From: Phymatolithon calcareum
Taxonomy: Eukaryota > Rhodophyta > Florideophyceae > Hapalidiales
Length of the DNA: 64,000 nucleotides
NCBI GenBank assembly: GCA_977006965.1
Contig: OZ345367.1
Coordinates: forward strand, 2,604,001-2,668,000
Direction of reading: 5' to 3'
This document shows positions 41,041 to 51,384 of the stretch, piece by piece. How positions within the stretch are numbered: position 1 is the first letter of the stretch; every line of letters begins with the position of its first letter. The notes below the pieces were generated by a model that searched no databases, was not told the DNA's origin, and worked only from the letters and a program-made list of their open reading frames with translations. The position numbers were made by a program, and so were the translations under genes.

Positions 41041-41575
41041 AAGTGTAGAGCAGCATCGGAGTACTCCATGGGCTGCGGGCGCGGTGAACATGCATGGACG
41101 CGAGGCTACGCCGTACTGGGCTTCGAAAAGAGCGCCACAAATCGTTAAGGTGATAGGAACTCCAGCGGTAGTGTGGAACGAGGACGAGCACGGGCATCGG
41201 GAACAGAGACAACAGCGACTCTGGCCGGAAAGAGACGACTTAGTCTCTCGGGAGCTCCAGCTTTCGTACGGAGCGAACACGAGCGGAAGCCTTCCAGGAC
41301 GGAGAAGAATAAGCTTCAAGATGACCGTGCAGACGCCGACTCAACGCTTGCGGAACGAAAGGAGGAGACGAGCGAGAAGAAGGGAAAGACGGGAAAAGGT
41401 GGGAAGAGCTCCGATTTCGCGTGGTCGAAGGGACGTGTAGGCATCCATGAGCGTGCAGCGATCCAAGCAGTCGAGCCGAAACCCGAAGAACTCCCAACTT
41501 CCTTTTCTAAGAGGAATGCACTAACTATCTTATATACTGCTATTGAAGCCGAAAACAGCGCCTAGATACGCGAGA
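41041..41575 (+). repeat. Dispersed repeat R, copy 2, with ORF
   Basis: Second copy of the repeat at 28240-28760. It holds an open frame 41173-41565 (130 aa), highly charged (RTEKNKLQDDRADADSTLAERKE, KKGKTGKGGKSSDF), Gag-like in composition. Its left end is exact at 41041 thanks to the comparison with the F-box/LRR copy 1. Confidence 0.65.
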
Positions 41576-43107
41576 GACACATTTCCCTTATGGCCCGACA
41601 AATCTCCTACTAGGGGCACCTTAAGTACCGCGATCCGAGTACCGCAGCGTACACTCAGGCGAAAAACCGAAAGCCACGCTCCGAGGCGTATAGTGACGAC
41701 GAAAACAGCGACATAACACCGGATGCCACAGGCCAATAGATATCAGGCGTGGATGTGAAACTTGTCGCTGAGCGTAGGGAGCATGCACCGGAGAGCCAGT
41801 TACTCAACACACACAGAGCAAGCCTCGTACTTGTTAACCAGAGGTATTTTGGTGACGAAAACGTGACTAAATACTTCATGCCCCTCCTCGGAAAAGCGCA
41901 AGGTTAGTCCGGTTTATATCGGGAAACTGAGTAGACGAAATACTACACTATGCGCAAGCACCACACATTTTGCGAGGAGCATGTTTTATAGTAAACCTTG
42001 TGAGCTCAATATTATTTTCTGCCCTGGACAGGTCAACGAAAAAGGCACAAATTTGTAGTCTATGCAAGAACAGTAGAGCAAAATTACCACTCCGTTTTTT
42101 CAAATTGCGACACTTTCCTCGTTTCTTTGTCCTGAAAGTGTATCAATGCAACTTCTATGCACCACAAAAAAGGCCCAAATTTATGCACCATACGGGAACA
42201 GGGATAGGCATTATACTTCTTATCGCTTCCGCAGTCGGGTGACTCCCGACGTAGGTATTGAATCTGATTCTAACAACCAAGCTCGAAGACAAGCTCATTG
42301 TGTGGGCGATCGTCATTCGCGTAGTTGACGGGAAAAAGAGGCCGACGGTAGAAACCGCAGTTGTAGTTTTAGCGGTGCCACTCGCTTTCGACTACCTAAT
42401 CGCATTTCCAAGCGAGAGACGGCTTATTCGGCGAATTGCTTGCTTTCTGATTGCCGCTCCTTGCTTTAAACATCACCGAGTTCGTCACTACGTCGAACTG
42501 CGCGTGTTAAAACGCATGCTTTAAAATGAACACTCTCAGTTTATTGATGTGCCGCTACAGTGGCGTGTTTGATTAATGTGCACAGTTGTGCATGCACGAC
42601 TAAACGTGCGCTATTGAGATTAATTAAATCTGACCAATCGTGCGTCAGAACATATCCGAGATCAGTACGACGTGAGCGATCTCAAAATAAACCATTTCAA
42701 GTATGGCAGTAGAAGCCAGTGCACAGGCTAAGTCACCTTTTTCTACGGCGATCTGTACTCCTCTTCTCGTTTTTGAATAGTGCAATATGGTACAGTATGA
42801 TGATGTATGCAGCGCATCCATTTCGACTGCCTCGTAACCGTCTCCACTACAGCTGCGCAATATTCATGAGTTTAATAGACCGGTCTCTCGACCTATCCTA
42901 GCCATATAGACAGGAGACCTCATCCATTTTCAAAAACCCGCATTGGGACGGTCTAGAAAGAGCACTGTAGCGACAACGTGTACACGTACGCTTCGTGCTG
43001 AACTCTACAGCGTTTTCAGACACCCGGGGCAAACAGCGCACTGGGTATCGAGACCTCGCAGCTGTTTCCTGCCAGGTCTCTTTCCACAGGGCGCAACCCA
43101 AATCAAA
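41576..43107. other. Spacer with retroelement-like scrap
   Basis: From 41740 to 41905 the plus strand reads VDVKLVAERREHAPESQLLNT, HRASLVLVNQRYFGDENVTKYFMPLLGK, coding-like and unrecognised, perhaps the continuation of repeat R. The rest shows no gene. Confidence 0.35.
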
Positions 43108-45233
43108 ATGACAGTACACTCAACTGCGCCGAGTTCCAGTCGACCAAACGAAGGCGGAAACACACACACTGGGCCAACTTCAGCCGGCTTGAGGTCAACT
43201 TCAGGCGCTAACGTCGACCAGGTAGATCCTGCTCACATGCTCTTGGGGCGTTCTACCCCGCTTGCTCCAGGTGAGCAAGCTATAGAGGACCCTTCTCCTG
43301 CTCATGCACATGCGCAAGGACGAGATTCTTCCGAGTGCTCTGCAGCCGTCCCATCAACCATGATCAATTCAAGAGCTGAGTTCCTCAGCGCTCTGAGCAA
43401 CGTTACGGGCCAGACCATGCCAGCCGGGCAACTTTTATCTCTTCTCAAGAGCGTGAAAAACGATATTTTCGAGGATATTCGCAAGCAACAAGAGGAGATG
43501 AAGAAGTGTTTAGAGGGCAGACAGCAACTGTTGATTACCGTCATGGAAAGGATTCAGCAAGGTGTTGTGCAAAGCGATATTGAGGCTAAAACAAGGGCGG
43601 AAATCGGCACCATGTCTAAAAAGCGAAAGGTAGCTGAACCACCTGCGGTGATGGACCATCTCTACATTCTTCTTAACCCTGAGCAGGGCTCCAAAGAACA
43701 CTTTTTCTTCAGTAAGCTACTCACTGTGCTGTCATTCCCCTACCGTCACACGCAGTTCCGTAGTTGGTTGTCTCCTGGCATTCTGATGAAGATAGAGCGC
43801 CACTAGGAAGTCATCAAGGGAACCTCTGGCTTTGCTATGTTCTTTTCCGGGTGTCGAAAGGACTTTGGTATTCACAAATACCAAACACGTGCCGCGGCGA
43901 GTTGGTCCCTGGCCTTGAGGTTAGTCTTGGCGCAAAAAGTGACCTTAACGAGAAACTACCTGATCTCTGAGGCTCGACGCCTTGGAAGCAGTCCACAGAT
44001 GCATGTGCCGTCATGGCCTGTATCCTTTGGAAATGACGAGAGCACCTTCCAAGCGGTTAACAGTGTTGTTTCCGTTGAGGAGAATACGGACTGCCCTGTC
44101 TTTACCCTGTCGAATGCTACGATATCCCGAGGCTTATCCAGTAGCCGCGACAAATCCGCGTCCCGCAAATGCCGAGAGTCAGTCAGGGAGGAGAAGCGCA
44201 GGAACGCGGGACTAACAGGTGATTATGATGCTGTGCTTGCATCTCGTGTACATGCCATTCAGTCCATGAGGAAAAAATTCATGGATAAGCTGACTACCGG
44301 TCGGAACGAGGGCGAAAAATTCAATTCAAAGAGCTGTTTTTTCTGGTGGAGAAAATAGCGGAATACCCTTCTGCTCAAGATGCGTTCGATGCTGGCTATG
44401 AGATCGTGTTTAATGATGGAACGGCACCGAGCAATGTAGATTCGTCGTGCATTACGCCAACGAACATTTGGAAAATTCCCCTGTCATGGCTTGTCAGTAC
44501 AAGTACCGAAGCGGACAAAATCATGTCTATCGCAAAGGACAACATGACGAAGTTCAAACAGATGCAGACTGATTTCCCATTTCTTTCCGTGCAGCTAAAG
44601 TGGAGGCGATACGTTCCTGATGAAAAGACCCCGGATGATGGAGAGTTCTATTTGGAAGAAAGCGTGGATCGGAGCCTACTCAACGTGATCGGAGAAGTCC
44701 TCTATGCGTTTTACAAGTTTCCTGAGTTAGATGACGTTCTCTCAGCATCTGACTCCTCTCTACGTGCAATACATATTCAAGCAGTTAGCCTTTATGCTCT
44801 TCCCCGTTAGTTGTGTGGCTTTGATCTCATCACTGTCGAAGCCTCCGCTCTTGGACAAGTTACGTGGTCACATCTGAGTGAAAACACCGCAGGACAAAAC
44901 ACAGGAGGCGGTTCTCGATCGCCGACGGTGCAAAGATCTCTCTGCCGTATTCTGGACGCTGAAGTAACTGCGATGTATGGTGCCGGGACGAGTGTTGAAG
45001 TGGATAACGAGGAGAGGTCTTCGCTTCTGGAGAATTATCGTGATCAAAAGCTCTCTATCGGCGGGGACTCATATGTGAAGGAAAAGAGAGTACGCAACTT
45101 GGCGAGTCAGCGGGCTGGGACAGTGAGCAAGCAATCCGTTTTCGTAGTACCTGGCGCGTCTGGAATGGACATGGAGGGACATTTTAGAGAGCAACAGCAA
45201 TCTTACTGGGCAGCCTCAGCTGGCGTGGAGTAA
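43108..45233 (+). pseudogene. Accessory ORF A of a tnp2-like transposon region (broken)
   Basis: Starts MTVHSTAPSSSRPNEGG at 43108. A first part runs to TAG at 43804; the same frame continues to about 44300; after a one-base shift (or a 32-base excision) the next frame runs 44331-44807, TAG, then to TAA at 45231. Put together about 700 codons. Residues 1-110 are Ser/Gly/Pro-rich and disordered; then a helical part (LLSLLKSVKNDIFEDIRKQQEEMKK, coiled-coil-like) and MSKKRKVAEPP, an SV40-type nuclear localisation-like motif. No family is recognised. It converges with the transposase at 45522-49609, so an accessory DNA-binding protein of the same element is a reasonable guess, not more. Confidence 0.5.
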
Positions 45234-45521
45234 GAGTTGGGGCGTTTTTCCTTCATGAAAATATGTTGGCGTTTTGGTTCTCTTTCTCTCTGCCGCGCTG
45301 TAAACGCCGATAGATGACAACTTGTCGGTACGATATAGGTGCGCGTGCGATAGAAATAGGCATCTAATCGAGCGATCGCGAAGTACTTGTGGCAAAAATT
45401 GTTATGTATCTGACGCATCTTGCAACATGTAAACATGTGAGTAGAACTATCTGAACTGTTTTGAATTTTAACCCTGAATCCATTAGAAAAGCAAACCTAT
45501 ATTGTCTCATTGTACACCTAT
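45234..45521. other. Short spacer between convergent genes
   Basis: No gene; 288 bases with no clear terminator or polyadenylation cluster. Confidence 0.4.
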
Positions 45522-46470
45522 CTATCCCTGGCGTGGAGGAAACCCAGCCCTTCGGGTGAGAGGGATAAAATTCCCACGATTTATAGGGGTAAAGCTAGAG
45601 GAATGTAGAATGCATTGAACTTTGGCCATTAGGAGTGCATTCAAGCGGGTCACTTTCGTGGAGTGCAGGAGCTCGGCGAAGTGACGGGTCAAGTTGTGCA
45701 ACTGAAAGCCTTCGGTCTCGTGATACCCTGTAAAGAGCACCAGCTCTTTCCACTTGATCTTCCACGGGTATGCACGGCCAAACGGCGGCGAAAAATCTCT
45801 CTTTTCTTCCTGAATCTTGAACAGAAAAAACATCTCTATGCACCAGACGGTAGGAACAAAATCGTTCTATTCAAAAATTTGCGAGGGTCGGATTGCGAGA
45901 GAAAAGGATGATGAGAGTTGATGTCGGTCGTTTCTACGGTCAGAGTCTCCACAATGTCCCCTTTTTTCAGCGAAAATCCTTGAAGTTTAGATGAAAAGGA
46001 GCACGAGATATTGTTTGCATGCCAAACTGTTGCATTCGGCAATCTTGAAGTGAACAGTTCATGTATAAGTGATACTGCCTCGCGCTCACTACTTAAAGAT
46101 GGCGAGGATTCCGTGAACACTGAATGATTTAGTCTCGATCGGCTATGAAGCTCCCACTCAGGGGAATCCGAGCACCACATTAATCTCTTGGACAGGACAG
46201 AATTTTCCTGAATGTGAAGCTCCTTGAGAACGAAGGAATTAATACACTGTCGCACCAGGCTTCTGTGGAGCTCGTCAACCTCAACGTTTCGCTGCATGAC
46301 CATATCTGACCCGCTAAGAGGCGATAGTTGGCTAAAATTGACTGATCGGTCTCTCGCTGCTGTAGACGGGCAGAAATCGACAAGCGTCCTTGCCAGTCAG
46401 AGAAAATTGCGTTTTCAATGGCTTGTACATGTGAATCCTTTTTGTTAGACGCCCGAACTGCCCTTTTCAG
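45522..46470 (-). pseudogene. tnp2-like transposase, C-terminal part in shifted frames
   Basis: Past the TAG at 46471 the same frame continues LKRAVRASNKKDSHVQAIENAIFSDW to about 46300; a shift near 46310 leads to MQRNVEVDELHRSLVRQCINSFVLKELHIQENSVLS; another near 45840 to 45522 (YPWKIKWKELVLFTGYHETEGFQL). The RQCINSFVL stretch resembles LRESINNFVL at 56700-56960, supporting it as real transposase tail. Confidence 0.55.
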
Positions 46471-48822
46471 CTATTGGTGCGATTTCGCAAGAGGAAGCTC
46501 AGCAAACACTGAAACATGACCTAGCATGGGTAGAGAAGTTTGAACCAGTTCTCTAAGTCTGTGCACATTCGTCTTATCGACGGTTTTCTTAGCAAGAACG
46601 CATAAGTCACGTCGGCGACTTAAATGAGTCCGACAGTTGCGATTAGTTCCAGAATCCTCAAGGTCGAGAGCCGAGGCGTCGTCCATTGTGCAAATTGACT
46701 CAACCATGGCAATGTGGTCATCCACGCGTTTTTGCAGGTGTAGAATTGCGTTGGTTCCGTGGTTTTCGTTTAACATGTCCACATCTAGGGTGCTGTCCCG
46801 TCCAAGAGTCGGCTTGAACCAAATATCTCTGATTAAATTTGACGCAGATCGGACTAGAGCAATAGAATCCATGCATTTTTGCTGTTGAGCCGACGGCGTT
46901 TCATTGAAGTCCGAAGTTTCTGCACCCTTTCTCAGAGCAAGTGGAGCCACGAGAATCACTGCGTAAAGCTCCGTCATTGTCACTCCGTAGAGTTCTTTGT
47001 TCTCTTGATTAACGAGGCGGTTTTGAGAGGTTAAGCCACAGTCCCGAAGCATCGCAAGCATAAAAACCTCACTCAGCTCCCTTTCCTGGGCTGTTGGAAG
47101 CAATTTAATTGCAAGATTAATACAATCGCGAACATGGCCGGTCAGAAGATGGTCGGGGGCAATCAAGCAAGCCTTATACGGATGCAAGGAGCAGTGGACT
47201 ACCGGGAGTCCGTCAATTGTTCTAGGGATGCGTGATCTGCACTGAAGTATTTCCGTCCTCATGTAATGTAGAACAAGGCTGCTACTGTCCGGCATGGCTT
47301 TCATACCCAGCAAGCGGCACGTCTCCGCCCCGGGGTCACAATCTCGCACTGCTTCTTGCTGATCAAATCCTCTTTGGAACGCTGTTCGAAAACATTTAGC
47401 CGGCGTTCCTGTGTACCTGCTACCCACTATCGTGGTTGAACGCCGTAAGTAGCGGCAAACGTGACAAAAGGCTGAGGCATTGTGACCTAGAATGTCGACA
47501 AAGGCGTTCAGTGCCGGGGTGTCCCCTATGAATCCCACCAAATCCAGAAAGATTCTTGTGATGTTTCCATGAGCGTCAAAATCCTGAAATCCCTCTGTCA
47601 TTCCTCGAACCACACCGCTCACAATAGCCCTTAGTACAGTGTCACTCTTGACACCAGGCGGAGTAAGACTCACTATGCGGACGTCGTTTGCAGTACGGTT
47701 GGATTGCGTTGGAAGATTTAAACACAAAAGATATATACCATCCCCCGAAGCTTCTTTACAGTCCTGCATTTCGAATCCGTCCCAGAAAAGGACGAAACGA
47801 TACGTGAAGTACGCCTCCCCCGTGGTTAAACGACCGAAACTGCTTAATGGTGCACTCTTCTGTGGGCCCCAAAGTCCTGCGTGTATCTCGACGAGATGCA
47901 CATTCTTTACGTACATGTGCACATTCGGTGTGGAAACGATAGGAGGTTGACAGTAAGAACGGAAGTCGGTGGGCAATTTCGGGGAGCCACTAGGAGATGC
48001 TTCCAAATCACAGCCTCCTGGAATCCATGGTATGTGCGTGCTTCGCTCTTCCTGCTCGACCCAGAACCGGTTCACGAGCAGAACTCTAGACCTCCTGTCA
48101 GTGCTGGCGAGGAAAGTTTGCAAGCCTGGGATATGCCCTTCTAGGGACTCGATGCATGGTTCAAGTAGGGCAACCACATCACCAGGTTTCACAATTAGTG
48201 TTTTCCATTCCCTCCAAGCCTCTTGCATCTCTCTCCGTCCCTGCTCGAGCGCTAGTTTCCTTTGTCGCTTGAGCTCTTTCATTCGAAGCAACATGGCTTC
48301 AGCATCTTCTCCAGCACCAATGTCATCGGCTTCCGGAATCTCGGGAACGACAGCAGAAATAGAGTCCGATGGAGAAGAGTACGTCACAAAATCGAAAAGA
48401 AGACTAATGCTTTTGTCGTGATCCGAGAGGCCGCATGATTTGTTGTCCTCCAAAATTGGTGTACCCTTCCGCTTTTCGTGCCTCACTGTCCAGATGTAGA
48501 GAATCCTTCCTCGAATCTGCAGCTGCCGCGCCTCTCTTTCACCTCTAATAAAGCTTCGCTTGAAGGGCTCCTCCATATCCTCGGTACCGGACGTCAATAA
48601 CGACAAGTGAATCACATCTCCGGCCTCCGCTATTGAGGTTAGTGCTATTTTTGGCTCATATCCGTCGATGGTGATACAGCTCGGATACCCGTAGAACCAT
48701 TCACGCGCCGCAATGAGTGGTAGAACATCTATGCAGTCGGAAGAGGAAACGCATGGGACTGCGTGGTGCATGTCATGTTCACGGTGGTATTGGAGACTTG
48801 TTCTTTGCATATAATCAAACAC
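46471..48822 (-). CDS. tnp2/CACTA-like transposase, main open part
   Basis: 783 codons without interruption on the minus strand; the ATG at 48822 is internal, since homologous-looking sequence continues upstream (LPSEYARADLATPAVFDYMQ). Landmarks: HREHDMHHAVPC near residue 14, WFYGYPSCITIDG near 42, a Lys/Glu/Arg-rich helix (LRMKELKRQRKLALEQGRR) near 178, FVLFWDGFEM with D348, a DGIYLLCLNLPT block, then RIFLDLVGFIGDTPALNAF near 423-440 and the CHVC pair (C453, C456). GD-x-PA followed by C-x2-C is characteristic of tnp2-type (CACTA and related) transposases. These cut both strands at the element ends in the nucleus. Classification from motif order only; the terminal repeats were not found. Confidence 0.7.
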   Translation of the reverse strand: MFDYMQRTSLQYHREHDMHHAVPCVSSSDCIDVLPLIAAREWFYGYPSCITIDGYEPKIALTSIAEAGDVIHLSLLTSGTEDMEEPFKRSFIRGEREARQLQIRGRILYIWTVRHEKRKGTPILEDNKSCGLSDHDKSISLLFDFVTYSSPSDSISAVVPEIPEADDIGAGEDAEAMLLRMKELKRQRKLALEQGRREMQEAWREWKTLIVKPGDVVALLEPCIESLEGHIPGLQTFLASTDRRSRVLLVNRFWVEQEERSTHIPWIPGGCDLEASPSGSPKLPTDFRSYCQPPIVSTPNVHMYVKNVHLVEIHAGLWGPQKSAPLSSFGRLTTGEAYFTYRFVLFWDGFEMQDCKEASGDGIYLLCLNLPTQSNRTANDVRIVSLTPPGVKSDTVLRAIVSGVVRGMTEGFQDFDAHGNITRIFLDLVGFIGDTPALNAFVDILGHNASAFCHVCRYLRRSTTIVGSRYTGTPAKCFRTAFQRGFDQQEAVRDCDPGAETCRLLGMKAMPDSSSLVLHYMRTEILQCRSRIPRTIDGLPVVHCSLHPYKACLIAPDHLLTGHVRDCINLAIKLLPTAQERELSEVFMLAMLRDCGLTSQNRLVNQENKELYGVTMTELYAVILVAPLALRKGAETSDFNETPSAQQQKCMDSIALVRSASNLIRDIWFKPTLGRDSTLDVDMLNENHGTNAILHLQKRVDDHIAMVESICTMDDASALDLEDSGTNRNCRTHLSRRRDLCVLAKKTVDKTNVHRLRELVQTSLPMLGHVSVFAELPLAKSHQ

Positions 48823-49609
48823 CGCTGGAGTTGCAAGATCTGCTCGTGCATATTCGCTGGGTAAAACAGTTTTAAGGATATAACTGGGTTACCGGAGCTT
48901 GACATATGCCTGGAAATCGCACCTGTCTTCCTCAGGTTCACATTCTCTTCGTGTTCAAAGCTCCGTACTGTCAACGAACGAAAAAGTGTTGGTTTGATCG
49001 ACTTATGCAAGGTGGAGTAGTGGGGTAGGTATGAAATATTAGAACATCTGTCGTCTGGGCTTCCATTATCAACTTACTTCTGCTTCCAGTCTCCTAGTCC
49101 GTCCAGCACTAGAACTTCCGAAAATGAACGAACAGACTGATATTGCTCCTTTGTGAGGCGCTGCGATTCGCACGTCCTTATCAGCGCCCACAGGGCCCTC
49201 CAGTTCTTGATTGGGTATGCGCCCTGGACATGAACATTTCTGATGTCATTCTCAGTCCTCTGATTGCGGTTGTTTATCTGACCGCTATTACCAGCATCGA
49301 GCATGTCACCATTGACAGATAAAGAAGAGATATTTGAGAATCCGTATCTTCATGAGTATTTCCGATACTCAGAGACGGATTCTGACCACTATCCATGGGG
49401 TTCTCTGAGGAAAAGCGCGATAGACCGGCCAGCTGCTCTTGATGTTGTAAAGGACGAGGCACATATTCTTCGACTTCACGGCATGAGTGACGTGTGGAGC
49501 TTCCATCGCCCAAATCGCAAGTAACTACAGCCGGGCCTTCGCGGAATGACACATCTGGAATGGCATCGAATCGGTGTCTACTGAGACGGCGTCTTTTCTG
49601 CTGCTTCAT
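48823..49609 (-). pseudogene. tnp2-like transposase, N-terminal part
   Basis: From 49609: MKQQKRRRLSRHRFDAI, an acidic/Ser-rich segment, then MLDAGNSG, AYPIKNWRALWALI, RLTKEQYQSVRSFSEVLVLDGLGDWKQK (49304-49078), a 30-base GTAAGT...CAG segment with the only stop, then CSNISYLPHYSTLHKSIKPTLF, ENVNLRKTG, a one-base shift near 48895, and LKTVLPSEYARADLATPAV joining the main part. LT+EQYxSVR and the LPxYxTL block are typical of N-terminal regions in this transposase group. Confidence 0.6.
49048..49077 (-). other. Candidate 30-nt intron
   Basis: Minus strand: GTAAGTTGAT...GACGACAG, 30 bases with a perfect GTAAGT donor and CAG acceptor, containing the only in-frame stop (TAA, within the donor) between two conserved-looking transposase blocks. 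Removing it keeps the frame. Very short for an intron; a nonsense mutation inside coding sequence would look the same. Confidence 0.35.
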
Positions 49610-50010
49610 CGGACTGGTTTCGGCTCTACAGTTGAATAAGAAAGACGGTCGATAATTGTCTGGTCACAATCGAGGTGGAAAATCGGGAAGCATGCGCATG
49701 AGCCGAAGGTTGTTGACGCAGGAATGGTCACTGAAGAGAGACTATTCCGAGATCCCATTCTGTATTCCCCATACACTTTTGATAATTGTATGACATAGCT
49801 GGCATCGCTGCTTCCAACGACCAGAGCCTTAAGGCTGTGGTCATTTTAGAAACTACATGTGTACTGCAATCATTTCCTCCAAAGGCGGATCCCGATGCAT
49901 TACTGCTCCAGCTCAGTCGCGCGTGATTGTTGGAATGTGGTCCCTGCTTCTCAACAGTGGGCCTGTACAGATTCATCGCAGTACGTTGACTTCGAATCTA
50001 CTGCGCTACA

Positions 50011-50904
50011 ATGACTGCGTCAGATCATTCCTCATCAACAATTCAACGAGCAGCAAGGCCAAGAACTCAAGAGCTTGTAAATTGGCAAACTCCACTCAAT
50101 GCCAATGGTTCAGCTCATGCGGCCACAAGCCATTATCCTCGCCCTTGTGCACCCTCGCCTTTTGCTCCCGGAGCAGCTTCGCGGGCACGTGATCTACCCG
50201 TCTCTGTTAATGGTGGGATACCACTCCCATCGGCACCTCAAATACGACGGGTCACTATTCCCATATTGCCTCGTCCATACTCAAGGACACAACTCGCGGA
50301 CAGAAATCACCTAACTGGAATACTCTCAGCGCCTCTGCCTTTTGAATTGTTCACTGAGATCAATGATTTGCGACGGTCACATTCGGATCTGTACAGCCGT
50401 GTCGAGCATCTTTCACATGAGATGCGGGGCTCTTTGGCAGCAGCGGAGAACATTAGAAGTGACAGAGATATCGAAGGGAACATTGTGCGTGAATCATACG
50501 TTCTGCGGAGGACTATCGCGTTCGCGTCCAGCGCTGCATCCAAAGCCCTTAAGGAGGCGTCCAAGGAGATGAAAAAGCTTCCAAGTCTACTTAGCCCAGT
50601 AACGTCTGTGCGGCAAACTGTAATCAGGTCTACGGCGATTAACTGCACTCTTTACGAGTTTCGCATTTTCGCAGTCGCTTGCTCCCGTAATCCTAAGATT
50701 CGATGTTTTCCACTCCTCTCTCCTTACTATGTTTTCAATCTTCGGGCGAGCGAAGCTACACAATTGCAGATCATCTTTCCGTCGTACTCGAATTATTGCG
50801 ATGCCTTGGATATTGATATTTCGAAGCGCGAATCTGGGCTATATCGTGCGAAAATCGACAGATCCAAGGCTATACGCGCAGTGCAAGTCCTAGGTATTGA
50901 GTAA
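50011..50904 (+). CDS. Accessory ORF B of the tnp2-like region, unknown function
   Basis: 297 codons from ATG 50011 to TAA 50902-50904, diverging from the transposase start at 49609 with about 400 bases between. Residues 1-110 are Pro/Ala/Ser-rich and probably disordered; residues 110-200 are helical (ELFTEINDLRRSHSDLYSRVEHLSHEMRGSL, SAASKALKEASKEMKKLPSLL); residues 225-297 are mixed and look folded (YEFRIFAVACSRNPKIRCF). The stop lies inside GA-GTAAGTG, a good donor site, and the same frame stays open from 50905 to 51384, so a spliced longer protein is possible. No domain recognised. Confidence 0.5.
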   Translation: MTASDHSSSTIQRAARPRTQELVNWQTPLNANGSAHAATSHYPRPCAPSPFAPGAASRARDLPVSVNGGIPLPSAPQIRRVTIPILPRPYSRTQLADRNHLTGILSAPLPFELFTEINDLRRSHSDLYSRVEHLSHEMRGSLAAAENIRSDRDIEGNIVRESYVLRRTIAFASSAASKALKEASKEMKKLPSLLSPVTSVRQTVIRSTAINCTLYEFRIFAVACSRNPKIRCFPLLSPYYVFNLRASEATQLQIIFPSYSNYCDALDIDISKRESGLYRAKIDRSKAIRAVQVLGIE

Positions 50905-51384
50905 GTGCGAACCGAAGCTAGCGCATATACATATAAGGAACGGCGGGTTTTTTCGGGAGTTGGCACTCCACTTAAGGCTGAGAACACAAAACGAATGTGC
51001 CTACTGCAATCAAATGCGACATGGTCGCAGGATGCATGGGAGACTGGGTTTTCTTCGATTATGGACTGTACAGAGCCGGATACTTCTCCGATTCGTGATA
51101 CTCAGGGCGTTTCTGCTCGAACAATTCATCTTCAGACTTCCAGCTTCAATGAAATACGGGAAGACACGCCTGTGTTTTCCGTTATTTGGAAAAGGACTTG
51201 CCAGCGAGAGACAATTTGCGGACTACCGGGAGAGCAAAGCCTAGGATCTCTTTCGTCATCTATTCCCGCAGTAGTTCTCCGCGGAAGAATACTGACTACA
51301 AGTACGCAGAAAATTTTTAATACTTCGATTGGAGGGCTGTCGTTGACACAATTCCTTGTTTCTTCGCCTACTCCGGACAATTAA
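50905..51384 (+). other. Possible continuation (second exon) of ORF B
   Basis: 159 open codons in the same frame after the stop of ORF B. The composition (Ser/Thr-rich, few hydrophobic clusters) is weak for a folded protein; a different frame, 50897-51244, competes. Status unresolved. Confidence 0.25.

Noticed and set aside
43760-43806. Short intron explaining the TAG at 43804 in ORF A
   Set aside because: No GT...TAG choice there has a length divisible by three, as the unchanged frame would require; a nonsense mutation is simpler.
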